Source of the DNA: an uncultured Tenacibaculum sp.
GTDB lineage: Bacteria > Bacteroidota > Bacteroidia > Flavobacteriales > Flavobacteriaceae
Assembly: GCA_947497895.1 (NCBI GenBank)
Contig: CANMIL010000005.1
Location: 248,001-312,000 of the forward strand
Reading direction: 5' to 3'
DNA: 64,000 nucleotides
In this document: piece after piece, positions 19,897 to 28,865 of the stretch
How positions within the stretch are numbered: the stretch's first letter is position 1
Layout: every line of letters begins with the position of its first letter
Translations under genes and position numbers: made by a program
The notes under the pieces: model-generated
Databases searched by the model: none
The model's input: the letters and a program-made list of their open reading frames with translations, nothing else
Told to the model about the DNA's origin: nothing

Positions 19897-21930
19897 ATGA
19901 AACTCAAACAAACGCTTTGTGTAATTGCTACAGCCGGGTTAATGGCCTCTTGTGGTGTTGACACAAAAAAAGAAGCAAAAACAACAGAAACTAAACCCAA
20001 AAAAGAGTTCAATTATGTTGTTGAGCAGTTTGCTGATATCAAAGTTTTACGCTATCAAATTCCTGGTTTCGAAAACTTAACTTTAAAAGAAAAACAATTA
20101 GTTTACTACCTTACTCAAGCTGGTTTATCAGGGCGAGATATAATGTGGGATCAAAACTATCGTCATAATCTTGAAATTAGAAAGGCTCTCGAAAATATAA
20201 ACTCTACCTTTTCTGGTAATAAAGAAACTAACGATTTTAATGCTTTTAAAACTTACCTAAAGAGGGTCTGGTTCTCAAACGGTATTCACCACCACTATTC
20301 AAACGATAAGATTAAACCAGAATTTTCTAAGGAATATTTAGAGCAATTATTAAAAGAGACGAACACCTCATTATCTACTGAAGCTTTGGAAGTTATTTTT
20401 AATGACAAAGACAATAAAAAAGTGAATAAAAAAGCTGGTGTTGATAATGTTCTTGCATCTGCAATTAACTTTTATAGTCCGGACATCACTAGTAAAGATG
20501 TAGAAGATTTTTATGCAAAAGCATATAAAGGACCAGAAGGAAGACCTATTGAAGCTGGATTAAACTCTACTTTAGTTCGTGAAAATGGTAAACTAGTTGA
20601 AAAAGTATGGAAATCAGGTGGTCTTTATGGTGAGGCTATTGATAAGATTATTTTTTGGTTAGAAAAAGCTAAAGGGGTTGCTGAAAATGAAAAACAAGCT
20701 AAAACCCTTGAACTTTTAATCAAATATTATCAGACAGGTAATTTAGATACTTGGGATGAATATGCCATTTCTTGGGTAAGTTCGACTGAAGGAAACATTG
20801 ACTGGATTAATGGTTTTATTGAAGTTTATAACGATCCTAAAGGATACAGAGGTTCTTATGAATCTATCATCCAAATTAAAGACTTTGATATGTCTAAAAA
20901 AATGAAGGTATTGTCTGATAATGCACAATGGTTTGAAGACAATTCTCCATTAGATCCAACACACAAAAAAGAAAACGTTGTTGGAGTTTCTTACAAAACA
21001 GTCAATGTTGCTGGTGAAGCTGGGGATGCCTCTCCTAGTACTCCAATTGGTGTAAACTTACCGAACAACAACTGGATTCGTCAAGAACATGGATCTAAAT
21101 CTGTATCACTTGGAAATATTATTGGAGCATACAATAACGCAGGAGGAACTGGAAGACTGAAAGAGTTTGCTTTTGATCAAGAAGAAATTGATTTAGAAAT
21201 TAAATATGGTAAACTTGCCGATAAATTGCATACAGCGTTACATGAAGTAATTGGTCATGCATCAGGAAAGATTAATGAAGGTATTGGTCAACCAAAAGAA
21301 ACCTTAAAAAATTACGCTTCTACTATGGAAGAAGGTAGAGCTGATTTAGTTGGTTTATATTATTTAATGGATCCTAAATTACAAGAATTAGGTTTGGTTG
21401 ATAATTGGGAAAATGTAGGTAAAGCAGCATATGATGGATATATCAGAAATGGATTAATGACACAATTAATTAGAATTAATCTTGGTGACGATATTGAAGA
21501 AGATCACATGGTAAACCGTCAGTGGGTTTCGGCTTGGTCATTTGAACAAGGAAAAAAGGACAATGTTATTGAAAAAGTAACAAAAGATGGAAAGACTTTT
21601 TACAACATCAATGACTATAAAAAGCTTCACGAGATCTTTGGTCGTCTTTTAAAAGAAACCCAAAGAATTAAATCGGAAGGAGATTTTGAAGCAGCCAAAG
21701 CTTTAGTTGAAGGTTATGGTGTTAAAGTGGATCAGGCCATTCATAAAGAAGTATTAGATAGAAATGCTCAATTTACTTCTGCTCCTTACAGTGGTTTTGT
21801 AAACCCTGTGTTGGTTCCTGAAAAAGATGAAGCTGGAAATATCACGGATATAAAGGTTACTCAACCAGAAACTTTTGAAGGTCAAATGTACTTCTACTCG
21901 AAAAACTATAGTTTTTTACCAATAAAATAA
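19897..21930 (+). CDS. Dipeptidyl-peptidase III-type M49 zinc peptidase, lipoprotein
   Basis: 677 residues from the ATG at 19897, with lipobox LMASC. The zinc site is HEVIGH (about residue 449) plus EEGRAD (about 478), the HEXXGH/EEXRAD signature of family M49 that distinguishes it from ordinary HEXXH peptidases. It would remove dipeptides from peptide N-termini in the periplasm or at the outer membrane. Flavobacterial homologues often carry the misleading name dihydrofolate reductase; nothing in this sequence supports that. A -7-like TAACTTTA overlaps the tag stop codon, so it may have its own promoter. A terminator follows at 21951-21986. Confidence 0.93.
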   Translation: MKLKQTLCVIATAGLMASCGVDTKKEAKTTETKPKKEFNYVVEQFADIKVLRYQIPGFENLTLKEKQLVYYLTQAGLSGRDIMWDQNYRHNLEIRKALENINSTFSGNKETNDFNAFKTYLKRVWFSNGIHHHYSNDKIKPEFSKEYLEQLLKETNTSLSTEALEVIFNDKDNKKVNKKAGVDNVLASAINFYSPDITSKDVEDFYAKAYKGPEGRPIEAGLNSTLVRENGKLVEKVWKSGGLYGEAIDKIIFWLEKAKGVAENEKQAKTLELLIKYYQTGNLDTWDEYAISWVSSTEGNIDWINGFIEVYNDPKGYRGSYESIIQIKDFDMSKKMKVLSDNAQWFEDNSPLDPTHKKENVVGVSYKTVNVAGEAGDASPSTPIGVNLPNNNWIRQEHGSKSVSLGNIIGAYNNAGGTGRLKEFAFDQEEIDLEIKYGKLADKLHTALHEVIGHASGKINEGIGQPKETLKNYASTMEEGRADLVGLYYLMDPKLQELGLVDNWENVGKAAYDGYIRNGLMTQLIRINLGDDIEEDHMVNRQWVSAWSFEQGKKDNVIEKVTKDGKTFYNINDYKKLHEIFGRLLKETQRIKSEGDFEAAKALVEGYGVKVDQAIHKEVLDRNAQFTSAPYSGFVNPVLVPEKDEAGNITDIKVTQPETFEGQMYFYSKNYSFLPIK

Positions 21931-21950
21931 TAAGACCTCAAACTTATTTT

Positions 21951-21986
21951 AAAAATCGTCTAAAATGAATTTTAGGCGATTTTTTA
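21951..21986 (+). terminator. Rho-independent terminator
   Basis: AAATCGTCTAAAA pairs with TTTTAGGCGATTT (one G-U pair) around a short loop, then T-run. Confidence 0.9.
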
Positions 21987-22115
21987 TTTATAACTCCTTA
22001 AAAAACAAACTGTAAAAAACCTGTTTTTTGTATAATCAATAATTTATCTGTACATTGGGTGTGGGAGCTTCGTGATTTAAAAAACCTAAAATCGTTGATT
22101 AAACACTTTAAAATC

Positions 22116-23369
22116 ATGAAGAAAAAAAAAATTTATTTGGTTCTACCATTCATCACACTATTTACTACTATACTGTTAAGTTCTTGCTCAGAGTTACATG
22201 TTGAAGAATCCATTTCATCCAAAAGCAATGAACAATTCAGTAAAGCTTTAAGAGCATCGAATGAAATAACATTAAGCACAGTTAATGAGAAAACCATTAA
22301 CGATGCAATTAATGAAGCTGGAATTTGGTTAGGTAATAACAACAATAGTTCTAGCAGCTACACTATTAATATTCCATCAGGGAAGTATAATGTTGGTTTT
22401 TTCAACGATAGGGCTTCCATTAATTTCGTAAACTTCAATTATGCGGGAAGATTAATAATTAAAGGACAAGGAAGTCAAAACACTACGATTAACTTTACTG
22501 ACAGAGTAACTCATGAAATTTTTATGAGAAACTGTTCTAATATTACGTTCCAAGGAATGCTAATGGTTAGAGATGAATTAACTGTTTCTCAAGGTGAATT
22601 GGTGAGAAACTTATACCAATCAAACGGGAAAACATATGCTGATATTAATATTGATCAAGGATATCCATCTCCTGAAAACATCTATCCATTAGCTGCTGTA
22701 AATTTGGCTGCAGGAAGATATATTCGTAGGTATTCTGATCATAGTTGGCCTCGAGTAGAAAACGGTACAAATCAATGGCGTTGGGATAATCCTACACAAG
22801 TATCAGGTAACACTTGGAGGCTACAAATTTTAGGTAGCAGAAGAGTCTTACAAGAAGCTAGAAATTATTTTGCTGCGGGTGATAATATTGGTATTAAATC
22901 AAAATGTACTGGTCAATCTTTCATTATTAATGGTTCAAACTCCATTAGTTTCATCGACGTAACTTGGCGCTTGGCAACAAGAGGTGTTGTTGGTTGGGGA
23001 TCAAGTGATATTCTATTTGAAGACTGTAAAATTCTTCGTACAAGGGTTAATGGAGCTTGGTCTTATTTATCGAGTCCAGGTGGTGGACCTCAAATTGGCC
23101 GCGAAAACGATAATGATTTCACGCAAAATGTAACCTTTAGAAACTGTTATTTCGCAGCTTCTGGTGATGACGGTATTGGTTTATTTAAAGTAAGAAATGT
23201 AGAAATTATTAATACTAGAGTTAATAACAATTTTGCGCGAGGTATTTTAATTTACAGACATGAAGGAAGAATTATTCCAGAGCAAGTATGTCAAACGAAT
23301 CTTGTTGTAAGGAGTGATCGCGTTGAAGATTCAGATGGAAATGTTTATAACATACCTTCTTGTAATTAA
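22116..23369 (+). CDS. Right-handed beta-helix lipoprotein, pectate-lyase-like fold
   Basis: 417 residues from the ATG at 22116, lipobox LLSSC. Repeating strand-turn units (GRLIIKGQGSQNTTINF, NITFQGMLMV, SISFIDVTWRL, DILFEDCKIL, VTFRNCYF, NVEIINTRV) build a parallel beta-helix as in polysaccharide-degrading enzymes. The motif AASGDDGIGLF recalls the GDD site of GH28 polygalacturonase-type enzymes, with Asp-Asp as possible catalytic residues; this is only a resemblance. It ends near a Cys-containing VRSDRVEDSDGNVYNIPSCN. It is flanked by terminators and stands alone. A glycan-binding or glycan-cleaving surface protein is plausible; the substrate is unknown. Confidence 0.75.
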   Translation: MKKKKIYLVLPFITLFTTILLSSCSELHVEESISSKSNEQFSKALRASNEITLSTVNEKTINDAINEAGIWLGNNNNSSSSYTINIPSGKYNVGFFNDRASINFVNFNYAGRLIIKGQGSQNTTINFTDRVTHEIFMRNCSNITFQGMLMVRDELTVSQGELVRNLYQSNGKTYADINIDQGYPSPENIYPLAAVNLAAGRYIRRYSDHSWPRVENGTNQWRWDNPTQVSGNTWRLQILGSRRVLQEARNYFAAGDNIGIKSKCTGQSFIINGSNSISFIDVTWRLATRGVVGWGSSDILFEDCKILRTRVNGAWSYLSSPGGGPQIGRENDNDFTQNVTFRNCYFAASGDDGIGLFKVRNVEIINTRVNNNFARGILIYRHEGRIIPEQVCQTNLVVRSDRVEDSDGNVYNIPSCN

Positions 23370-23412
23370 TTTTTAGGACTTAAATAAGTTTTCAAAATTA
23401 AACAGCAAATAG

Positions 23413-23447
23413 AAACCGATTCTCATTTAGAATCGGTTTTGTATTTT
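23413..23447 (+). terminator. Rho-independent terminator
   Basis: AAACCGATTCT pairs with AGAATCGGTTT around a 5-nt loop, followed by a T-rich stretch. Confidence 0.9.
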
Positions 23448-23466
23448 TAACCAGAAAATCTAATCA

Positions 23467-24387
23467 ATGGCTAAAAAGACAAAGGACCCAGGATTCGGTC
23501 ATAACTCTCAGAAAAACATTCGTGGAATGATCAATAAAGATGGGAGTTCTAATGTAATTCACATAAACAAGAAGTTTAATGTTGATGATTTGTATACCTA
23601 CTTCATAGAGCTGTCATGGTATAAATTCTTCTTCTTTGTTTTCCTCGGTTATGTTCTACTTAATATCTTTTTTGGTTTTATTTATATTGCTATTGGTATT
23701 GATCAAATTACTCCTTCAAAAGGTAATTTGATGGAAGATTGTTTGAACGGTTTTTTCTTTAGTACTCAAACGCTTACAACTGTAGGTTATGGCGGAATTG
23801 CCCCACAAGGTGTAACTGCAAATATTGTTGCAGCTTTTGAAGCTATGATTGGACTACTTAGTTTCTCATTCATTACGGGACTTTTGTATGGGCGATTTTC
23901 AAAACCTAAAGCCGCTATTTTATTCAGTAAAAACTTTATCCATAGAGATTTCAAAAAAGGAAAAGCCATTATGTTCAGACTAATGAATAGTAGAAAAACT
24001 GTAATGATTGAACCCGAAATAACGGTTACTCTTTCTATGAATGAAAAAAATGAAAATGATACTTACAGTAGAAATTACTATCGACTGACACTAGAAAGAG
24101 ACAAAATAATGTATTTACCTACGGTATGGACAATTGTTCATGAAATTGACAATACTAGTCCTTTACAAAAGTATTCTCCAGAAGAAATTAAACAGCTCGA
24201 TGCGAAATTGTATGTGCTTCTAAAATATCATGAAGAATCGTTTGGTCAAGTGGTATATCAAGCAACATCCTATGATTTTATGCATTTAATCACCAATGTT
24301 AAATACAAACCATCATCAAAATTTAATCAGGAAGGCTATACCGTTTTAGATCATCACAAACTTAGTGATGTCGAAAAAATGAACTAA
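23467..24387 (+). CDS. KirBac-type inward-rectifier potassium channel
   Basis: 306 residues. Two transmembrane helices (about 51-75 and 117-138) flank a pore helix and the selectivity filter TVGYG (105-109), followed by a C-terminal immunoglobulin-like cytoplasmic domain (ILFSKNFIHRDFKKGKAIMFRLMN...ITVTLSMNE...YRLTLERDKIMYLP...WTIVHEIDNTSPL), exactly the bacterial Kir layout. It lets K+ cross the inner membrane and is probably gated by lipids or ligands through the cytoplasmic domain. Its last codons overlap the 3' end of the convergent small membrane protein gene at 24384-24575. Confidence 0.94.
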   Translation: MAKKTKDPGFGHNSQKNIRGMINKDGSSNVIHINKKFNVDDLYTYFIELSWYKFFFFVFLGYVLLNIFFGFIYIAIGIDQITPSKGNLMEDCLNGFFFSTQTLTTVGYGGIAPQGVTANIVAAFEAMIGLLSFSFITGLLYGRFSKPKAAILFSKNFIHRDFKKGKAIMFRLMNSRKTVMIEPEITVTLSMNEKNENDTYSRNYYRLTLERDKIMYLPTVWTIVHEIDNTSPLQKYSPEEIKQLDAKLYVLLKYHEESFGQVVYQATSYDFMHLITNVKYKPSSKFNQEGYTVLDHHKLSDVEKMN

Positions 24388-24575
24388 TGCTTATTTATAT
24401 ACTTAAACAAAAATAAAAGTAGAATTGTTACAACAATACCGATAGCTGTATACAACGCTCCATTTTGATAGTATTTTTTATTTCTTTTTGCATCCTTTTT
24501 GTAACTAAAAATCATTACTGCTACAAAAACAACAACAAACAAACTAGCAAAAATTATTCGTCCTGGAGTAAACAT
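24384..24575 (-). CDS. Small two-helix membrane protein, hypothetical
   Basis: 63 residues with two clear transmembrane helices (IIFASLFVVVFVAVMIFSY and ALYTAIGIVVTILLLFLF) joined by a Lys/Asn-rich loop (KKDAKRNKKYYQNG). The ATG start and the hydrophobic pattern on the minus strand look like a real gene of the kind common in flavobacteria; the opposite strand gives a less coherent frame. It converges on the KirBac gene with a 4-nt overlap. Function unknown. Confidence 0.75.
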   Translation of the reverse strand: MFTPGRIIFASLFVVVFVAVMIFSYKKDAKRNKKYYQNGALYTAIGIVVTILLLFLFKYINKH

Positions 24576-24727
24576 AAAATTGTATTTTTAGCAAAGTTAA
24601 AGAATGATTTTATTATGATAAACTCTTTGGGTTATAATTATAGTAATTCATTTATATTCTGTAATTAGATAACACTTTTTTTAGTAATAGAATTCTATAA
24701 AATCATAAAAACGAACTTCAAACAAAC

Positions 24728-25408
24728 ATGACAAAGAAAAACCTTATTGTTTTAGATATTGACGATACGCTAACCAAGAGTGAAGAAAAACATACAGACT
24801 CACTATTATTTGCTATGAAACACTTTGGTATTACCGAAGTTAATACTGACTGGCGAACCTACGAAAACGCTTCCGATAGCTATATATTCGCGGCCAATTA
24901 TGAAAAAACACATGGTAAGGAATTTACTTTCAATTTAATTCCTGAGTTCGAAAAAGTAATGACCGAGCGCTTCTTAACTTTTCCTGATACTCCGGAAATT
25001 TTAGGTGCTCAGAAAATCGTTAGTTACTTCATTAAAGAAACAAACTATGCGGTTTGCTTTGCTACGGGTTCTATTTTAAAGCCTGCACTATTAAAATTGG
25101 AACAAGCGGGTGTTAACATGATTCCTGAAGTACTTGAATCTTCAAATGAGATATTTACAAGAGAAGATATTGTTACCTCTGCTATGAACAAAGCGAAAAA
25201 GTACTACGGAGTTGAAAATTTTGAACATATTATTTCTTTTGGTGATGCTTTATGGGATGTAACTACAGCCCAAAACCTAGGAATTCATTTTGTCGGGGTA
25301 AATGAAAAAAACATTGAAGACTTCACCAAAATGAATATCAAACATCATATAAACAATTGGTCTGAATTCGATTTACACCAAACAGAGAAAAAATTAGGTA
25401 TCAAATAA
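24728..25408 (+). CDS. HAD-superfamily hydrolase
   Basis: 226 residues. Motif I is LDIDDTLTKSEEKH (nucleophile Asp and acid/base Asp), motif II is in CFATGSILKPAL, and motif III/IV is SFGDALWDVTTAQNLG with the terminal acidic pair replaced by GDALWD. A helical cap lies between motifs I and II. It is probably a small-molecule phosphatase; the substrate cannot be read from sequence. A MazG-like pyrophosphohydrolase gene follows after 8 nt, so the two probably act in the same nucleotide or phosphate clean-up step (inference). Confidence 0.9.
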   Translation: MTKKNLIVLDIDDTLTKSEEKHTDSLLFAMKHFGITEVNTDWRTYENASDSYIFAANYEKTHGKEFTFNLIPEFEKVMTERFLTFPDTPEILGAQKIVSYFIKETNYAVCFATGSILKPALLKLEQAGVNMIPEVLESSNEIFTREDIVTSAMNKAKKYYGVENFEHIISFGDALWDVTTAQNLGIHFVGVNEKNIEDFTKMNIKHHINNWSEFDLHQTEKKLGIK

Positions 25409-25416
25409 ATAGACAA

Positions 25417-25803
25417 ATGAAAGATAAAATTAATGCTGTTCATGAATTTCATGAAGCTTTTGGATTAGGAATAAAAAACGAACCTACTGCAAACATTGGC
25501 AAGGATAGAAACTTACTTCGTTTCAACCTAATGAAGGAAGAAAACGAAGAATATTTCGAAGCTGCCGAAAACAACGACCTGGTTGAAGTAGCGGATGCTT
25601 TAGGTGATATGCTATATATTTTGTGTGGTACTATTATTGAACATGGAATGCAGCATAAAATCGAAGAAGTTTTCAATGAAATCCAACGAAGTAATATGAG
25701 TAAACTAGGTGAAGATGGGAACCCTATTTACCGAGAAGATGGTAAAGTTTTAAAAGGTCCTAATTACTTCAAACCTGATATTAAAAAGATATTAGATAAA
25801 TAA
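25417..25803 (+). CDS. MazG-like nucleotide pyrophosphohydrolase
   Basis: 128 residues, all-alpha. The metal-binding pattern EENEEYFEAAENNDLVEVADALGDMLY gives EExxE...ExxD, as in the MazG/HisE/Cof-like phosphohydrolase families. The C-terminal part (SKLGEDGNPIYREDGKVLKGPNYF) is typical of the branch annotated as nucleoside triphosphate pyrophosphohydrolase family. It would hydrolyse a nucleotide to monophosphate and pyrophosphate. It is in a two-gene unit with the upstream HAD hydrolase. Confidence 0.88.
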   Translation: MKDKINAVHEFHEAFGLGIKNEPTANIGKDRNLLRFNLMKEENEEYFEAAENNDLVEVADALGDMLYILCGTIIEHGMQHKIEEVFNEIQRSNMSKLGEDGNPIYREDGKVLKGPNYFKPDIKKILDK

Positions 25804-25805
25804 TT

Positions 25806-26633
25806 CTAAAACTTACCCTTTATCCTATCCAGTTCAGAGGCAAGTGTATGGACGTTACTAACCATTTTGATTATAACTCCATTACTATCAACAATAATAT
25901 GGGTAGGATATTGCTTTAATTTTAGTTTTTTTACCATGTATTCTTTTTGAGAAGGGACAGTGGGATACTTGAATTCCTTTGTTTTTAAAAACTCCTCGAG
26001 CTTATCTTTTTTATCAAAAGCCAAACTAACAAATACTACATTTCTATCTTCATACTTATCAACCAACTTATTCAATTCTGGAAACTCCTCAACGCAAATT
26101 TTACAAGTAATAAACCAACATTTTATTACAACAACTTTTCCTTTGGTATCCTTTTTATTGAATGCTTCACCTTTTAGACTAACAAAATTATAATCTGGCA
26201 ATTTCTTGCCTTCCATTCTAAAATAATGATTAGCAGTCGTTGCCAAACTCTTTATATTCTTTTTTATTTTTTCATCTGCAGTCCTTTTCAAAGGAACTAA
26301 TTGGTAAGTCTTCTTCCCACCTTTAAATTCTTTATTAGGCAAAAACAACCCTGTTCTTAATAAACTTAAAAACATTCCTTTACTAATAGTTTTACCATCT
26401 TCATCTAATGGTTTAAAACTAGACATTAAATCGATATTGCTTTTCGAATAAGTATCCCAACTTTCGAAACTATCTTGAACTGATTCTAACGGATTATCTT
26501 CTGAAGTAGTCTCAGTTGCCTCGGCCACCGAATTCGTACCCGAACTATTATTTCCCGAATAAAACCCGTAGCCAAAAGCCATTATTGCAAATCCAGCAAT
26601 AACAGATATGACTGCTATTAAAATATTTTTCAT
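25806..26633 (-). CDS. TlpA-like thioredoxin-fold protein, membrane-anchored
   Basis: 275 residues. An N-terminal hydrophobic helix (residues 4-24) anchors it to the inner membrane or acts as a signal. After a Ser/Thr/Glu-rich linker and a helical region, a redoxin domain follows from about residue 145: GKVVVIKCWFITCKICVEEFPELN holds the active-site CKIC, and the cis-proline is in KQYPTHIIVD. It would reduce or oxidise thiols in the periplasm, in the manner of TlpA/ResA. It stands between a MazG-like gene (convergent) and ilvE on the same strand. Confidence 0.9.
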   Translation of the reverse strand: MKNILIAVISVIAGFAIMAFGYGFYSGNNSSGTNSVAEATETTSEDNPLESVQDSFESWDTYSKSNIDLMSSFKPLDEDGKTISKGMFLSLLRTGLFLPNKEFKGGKKTYQLVPLKRTADEKIKKNIKSLATTANHYFRMEGKKLPDYNFVSLKGEAFNKKDTKGKVVVIKCWFITCKICVEEFPELNKLVDKYEDRNVVFVSLAFDKKDKLEEFLKTKEFKYPTVPSQKEYMVKKLKLKQYPTHIIVDSNGVIIKMVSNVHTLASELDRIKGKF

Positions 26634-26697
26634 TTCCCCCCTCTAAAAGTTAATTTCTAGTAAATTAACTATAAAAATAAGGAAAATATTGTAAATG

Positions 26698-27747
26698 TTA
26701 AACTTTTACTCTCCAACCATGAACATCCTCTGATTTATTATACTGGATATTCATTAATTTTTCTTTGAAGAATGAAGCATAAGTAGATTCTAATTCTGGT
26801 AGCTCGTATGTAAAGTCTTTATGCTTAAACCCTTTAATTGGATTTACAACTGCTGCCGTACCTGAACCAAACAGTTCTTTAAGCTCTCCCTTTTCAGCCG
26901 CTTCTTTGATTTCAGAAACTTTTATGTTTCTTACTTCAATATCAATATTATTATCCTTTGCTAACTGAATTATAGACTTACGAGTAATACCATCCAAAAT
27001 TCTATCGTTGGTTGGTGCAGTAATTAACTTATCTTTAATTCTGAAGAAAATATTCATTGTACCTGCCTCTTCCATATATTCATGAGTATTCGCATCTGTC
27101 CAAATTATCTGCTGATATCCTTCCTTATGAGCTAAACTTGTTGGGTAAAACTGGGAAGCATAGTTTCCTGCTGCCTTTGCATAACCAACACCTCCATTAG
27201 CTGCTCTACTAAACTTATCGGCAACTACAACTCTCACTTCTCCTGCGTAGTACGACTGTGCTGGTGAACAGATAATAATGAACTTATAATCATTCGAAGG
27301 AGAAGCTGAAATAGCTGGTTCAGTTGCTATTACAAATGGACGTATATACAATGAATTACCAAAACCTTCTTTAATCCATTCGGTATCTAACTTCAATAAT
27401 TTCTTTAATCCTTCATGAAAAATTTCTTCGGGTAAAGCAGGAATAGCTAATCTTTCCGAAGAAGCATTCAACCTTTTTATACTTTCATCAGGTCTAAATA
27501 AGAAAATATCACCACTATCATCTTTGTAAGCTTTCATTCCTTCAAAAACAGCTTGTCCGTAATGAAAAACTCTCGCAGATGGGTCAAAAGTCATTGGTCC
27601 GTATGGAATAATCTCTGGACTCTCCCATTCACCATTTGCATAACTACAAACAAGCATATGATCTGTAAACACCTGTCCAAAAGACAGATTACTAAAATCT
27701 ACACTCTCGATTTTTGAAGTTTCCACTTGCTGAATTTTGATATCCAT
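26698..27747 (-). CDS. ilvE: Branched-chain amino acid aminotransferase
   Basis: 349 residues, fold-type IV PLP enzyme of the eukaryote-like BCAT II group. Key stretches are ARVFHYGQAVFEGMKAYK, the PLP-lysine region GVGYAKAAGNYASQ, and EEAGTMNIFFRI; GSGTAAVVNPIKGF binds the cofactor phosphate. It interconverts Leu/Ile/Val with their keto acids using glutamate/2-oxoglutarate. It has its own -7 element at 27771-27778 on the minus strand and diverges from the DUF4920 gene. Confidence 0.95.
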   Translation of the reverse strand: MDIKIQQVETSKIESVDFSNLSFGQVFTDHMLVCSYANGEWESPEIIPYGPMTFDPSARVFHYGQAVFEGMKAYKDDSGDIFLFRPDESIKRLNASSERLAIPALPEEIFHEGLKKLLKLDTEWIKEGFGNSLYIRPFVIATEPAISASPSNDYKFIIICSPAQSYYAGEVRVVVADKFSRAANGGVGYAKAAGNYASQFYPTSLAHKEGYQQIIWTDANTHEYMEEAGTMNIFFRIKDKLITAPTNDRILDGITRKSIIQLAKDNNIDIEVRNIKVSEIKEAAEKGELKELFGSGTAAVVNPIKGFKHKDFTYELPELESTYASFFKEKLMNIQYNKSEDVHGWRVKV

Positions 27748-27770
27748 AAAATTAAAGTTTTAGTTTTTCA

Positions 27771-27778
27771 CAAATTTA
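27771..27778 (-). promoter_or_regulatory. -7 promoter element for ilvE
   Basis: The minus strand reads TAAATTTG, an exact TAnnTTTG, 24 nt before the ATG. Confidence 0.5.
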
Positions 27779-27830
27779 CAAAAACAACTAGTACAAAATC
27801 CATTTACTTTAAGAATCAAACAAATATATC

Positions 27831-27838
27831 TATCTTTG
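27831..27838 (+). promoter_or_regulatory. -7 promoter element for the DUF4920 gene
   Basis: TATCTTTG, an exact match, about 29 nt before the ATG at 27867. Confidence 0.6.
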
Positions 27839-27866
27839 TTATCTCTCTTAATATAAACAACTGATT

Positions 27867-28370
27867 ATGAAAAGATTGTTAATCGCAAGCCTAGTGGTTA
27901 GTAGCTTACTTTACTCTTGTAAAACAACAAACAAGGAAAATTCTGATGAAAAAAAAGTCCAAAAAACTGAATATGTGTCCTTTGGCGAAAACTTTTCTTC
28001 GGAAAGTCCACTATCAAAAACGGATCTATTAAGCAAGTATCAAAACTTAAAAACTGGTGATACCTTAAACATACAATTTGCTTCTTCTGTAAACGCTGTG
28101 TGTAAGAAAAAAGGATGCTGGATGAAAGTAGATCTTGGAGACAATAAAGAATCAATGGTTCGCTTTAAAGACTACGGATTTTTTGTTCCGTTAAACTCTG
28201 AAGAAAAAGAAGTTGTTGTAAATGGTAAAGCATTCGTTACCGAAATCTCGGTTGAAGAATTACAGCATTATGCCAAAGACGCTGGGAAATCAGAAGAGGA
28301 AATTGCTAAAATAACTGAACCGGAATACACTTATGCTTTTGAAGCTGATGGTGTTCTTATGAAAGAATAG
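27867..28370 (+). CDS. DUF4920 lipoprotein
   Basis: 167 residues with lipobox LLYSC. The central CKKKGCWMKVDLGDNKESMVRFKDYGFFVPL is the DUF4920 hallmark, with two cysteines four residues apart and a Trp-Met that could bind metal. It is followed by the segment VVVNGKAFVTEISVEELQHYAKDAGKSEEEI. A periplasmic or outer-membrane location follows from the lipobox. The biochemical role is not established. The next gene, on the same strand, encodes a cytochrome-like lipoprotein; a 12-bp inverted repeat lies between them. Confidence 0.88.
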   Translation: MKRLLIASLVVSSLLYSCKTTNKENSDEKKVQKTEYVSFGENFSSESPLSKTDLLSKYQNLKTGDTLNIQFASSVNAVCKKKGCWMKVDLGDNKESMVRFKDYGFFVPLNSEEKEVVVNGKAFVTEISVEELQHYAKDAGKSEEEIAKITEPEYTYAFEADGVLMKE

Positions 28371-28380
28371 ACAACCTAAA

Positions 28381-28421
28381 TATTAAAACTAGCAGACTTA
28401 AGAAACCTACTAGTTTTAATA
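28381..28421 (+). terminator. Inverted repeat, possible terminator
   Basis: TATTAAAACTAG and CTAGTTTTAATA form a 12-bp stem with a 17-nt loop. There is no T-tract after it, so termination is uncertain. Confidence 0.45.
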
Positions 28422-28442
28422 TTCCAAATCAGCACTATATCA

Positions 28443-28865
28443 ATGAAAATAATCTTTCGCCTTCTGTTGATTACTTCCTTATTAATTTCTTGTCATAAGA
28501 ACAAAAAGACCAATAAAGACTCTGAATTAGTAATGTATCAACCTTCTGAAATGGCTTCTTTGATGAATACCATGTATCATATGAATGGAGACATCAAAAA
28601 GAAAATACTAAACAATGAAGATATTGGTTCTTTCCCTGAAAGATATTTAACTATTCATACTGCTGAACTTACAGACACAAAAGATAGAACTAACGACTTT
28701 GAGAAGTTTTCTCACCAATACATTCAGAACATGAAAGTATTGTTTGAAGGTGATTCGAATGACCATAAAAGTAATTTCAACAATGCAATTCAGAGCTGTA
28801 TTCAATGTCATCAAACCTCATGTAGAGGACCAATACCAAGAATTAAAAAACTTCTAATTAAGTGA
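28443..28865 (+). CDS. Cytochrome c-like lipoprotein with a C-terminal heme motif
   Basis: 140 residues, lipobox LLISC. A four-helix-like body is followed near the C-terminus by CIQCHQTSCRGP, a CxxCH covalent heme site, the arrangement of class II cytochromes c (heme motif at the end). It probably carries electrons in the periplasm or at the outer membrane. The last four bases overlap the GTG start of mnmD, so the two are translationally coupled although functionally unrelated. Confidence 0.83.
   Translation: MKIIFRLLLITSLLISCHKNKKTNKDSELVMYQPSEMASLMNTMYHMNGDIKKKILNNEDIGSFPERYLTIHTAELTDTKDRTNDFEKFSHQYIQNMKVLFEGDSNDHKSNFNNAIQSCIQCHQTSCRGPIPRIKKLLIK

Noticed and set aside
19897..21930. Dihydrofolate reductase, the name often given to homologues
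   Set aside because: HEVIGH and EEGRAD are the M49 peptidase zinc ligands and there is no DHFR fold signature.
24465..24668. 67-codon plus-strand frame opposite the small membrane protein
   Set aside because: The minus-strand frame gives a coherent two-helix protein with ATG; the plus-strand frame does not.
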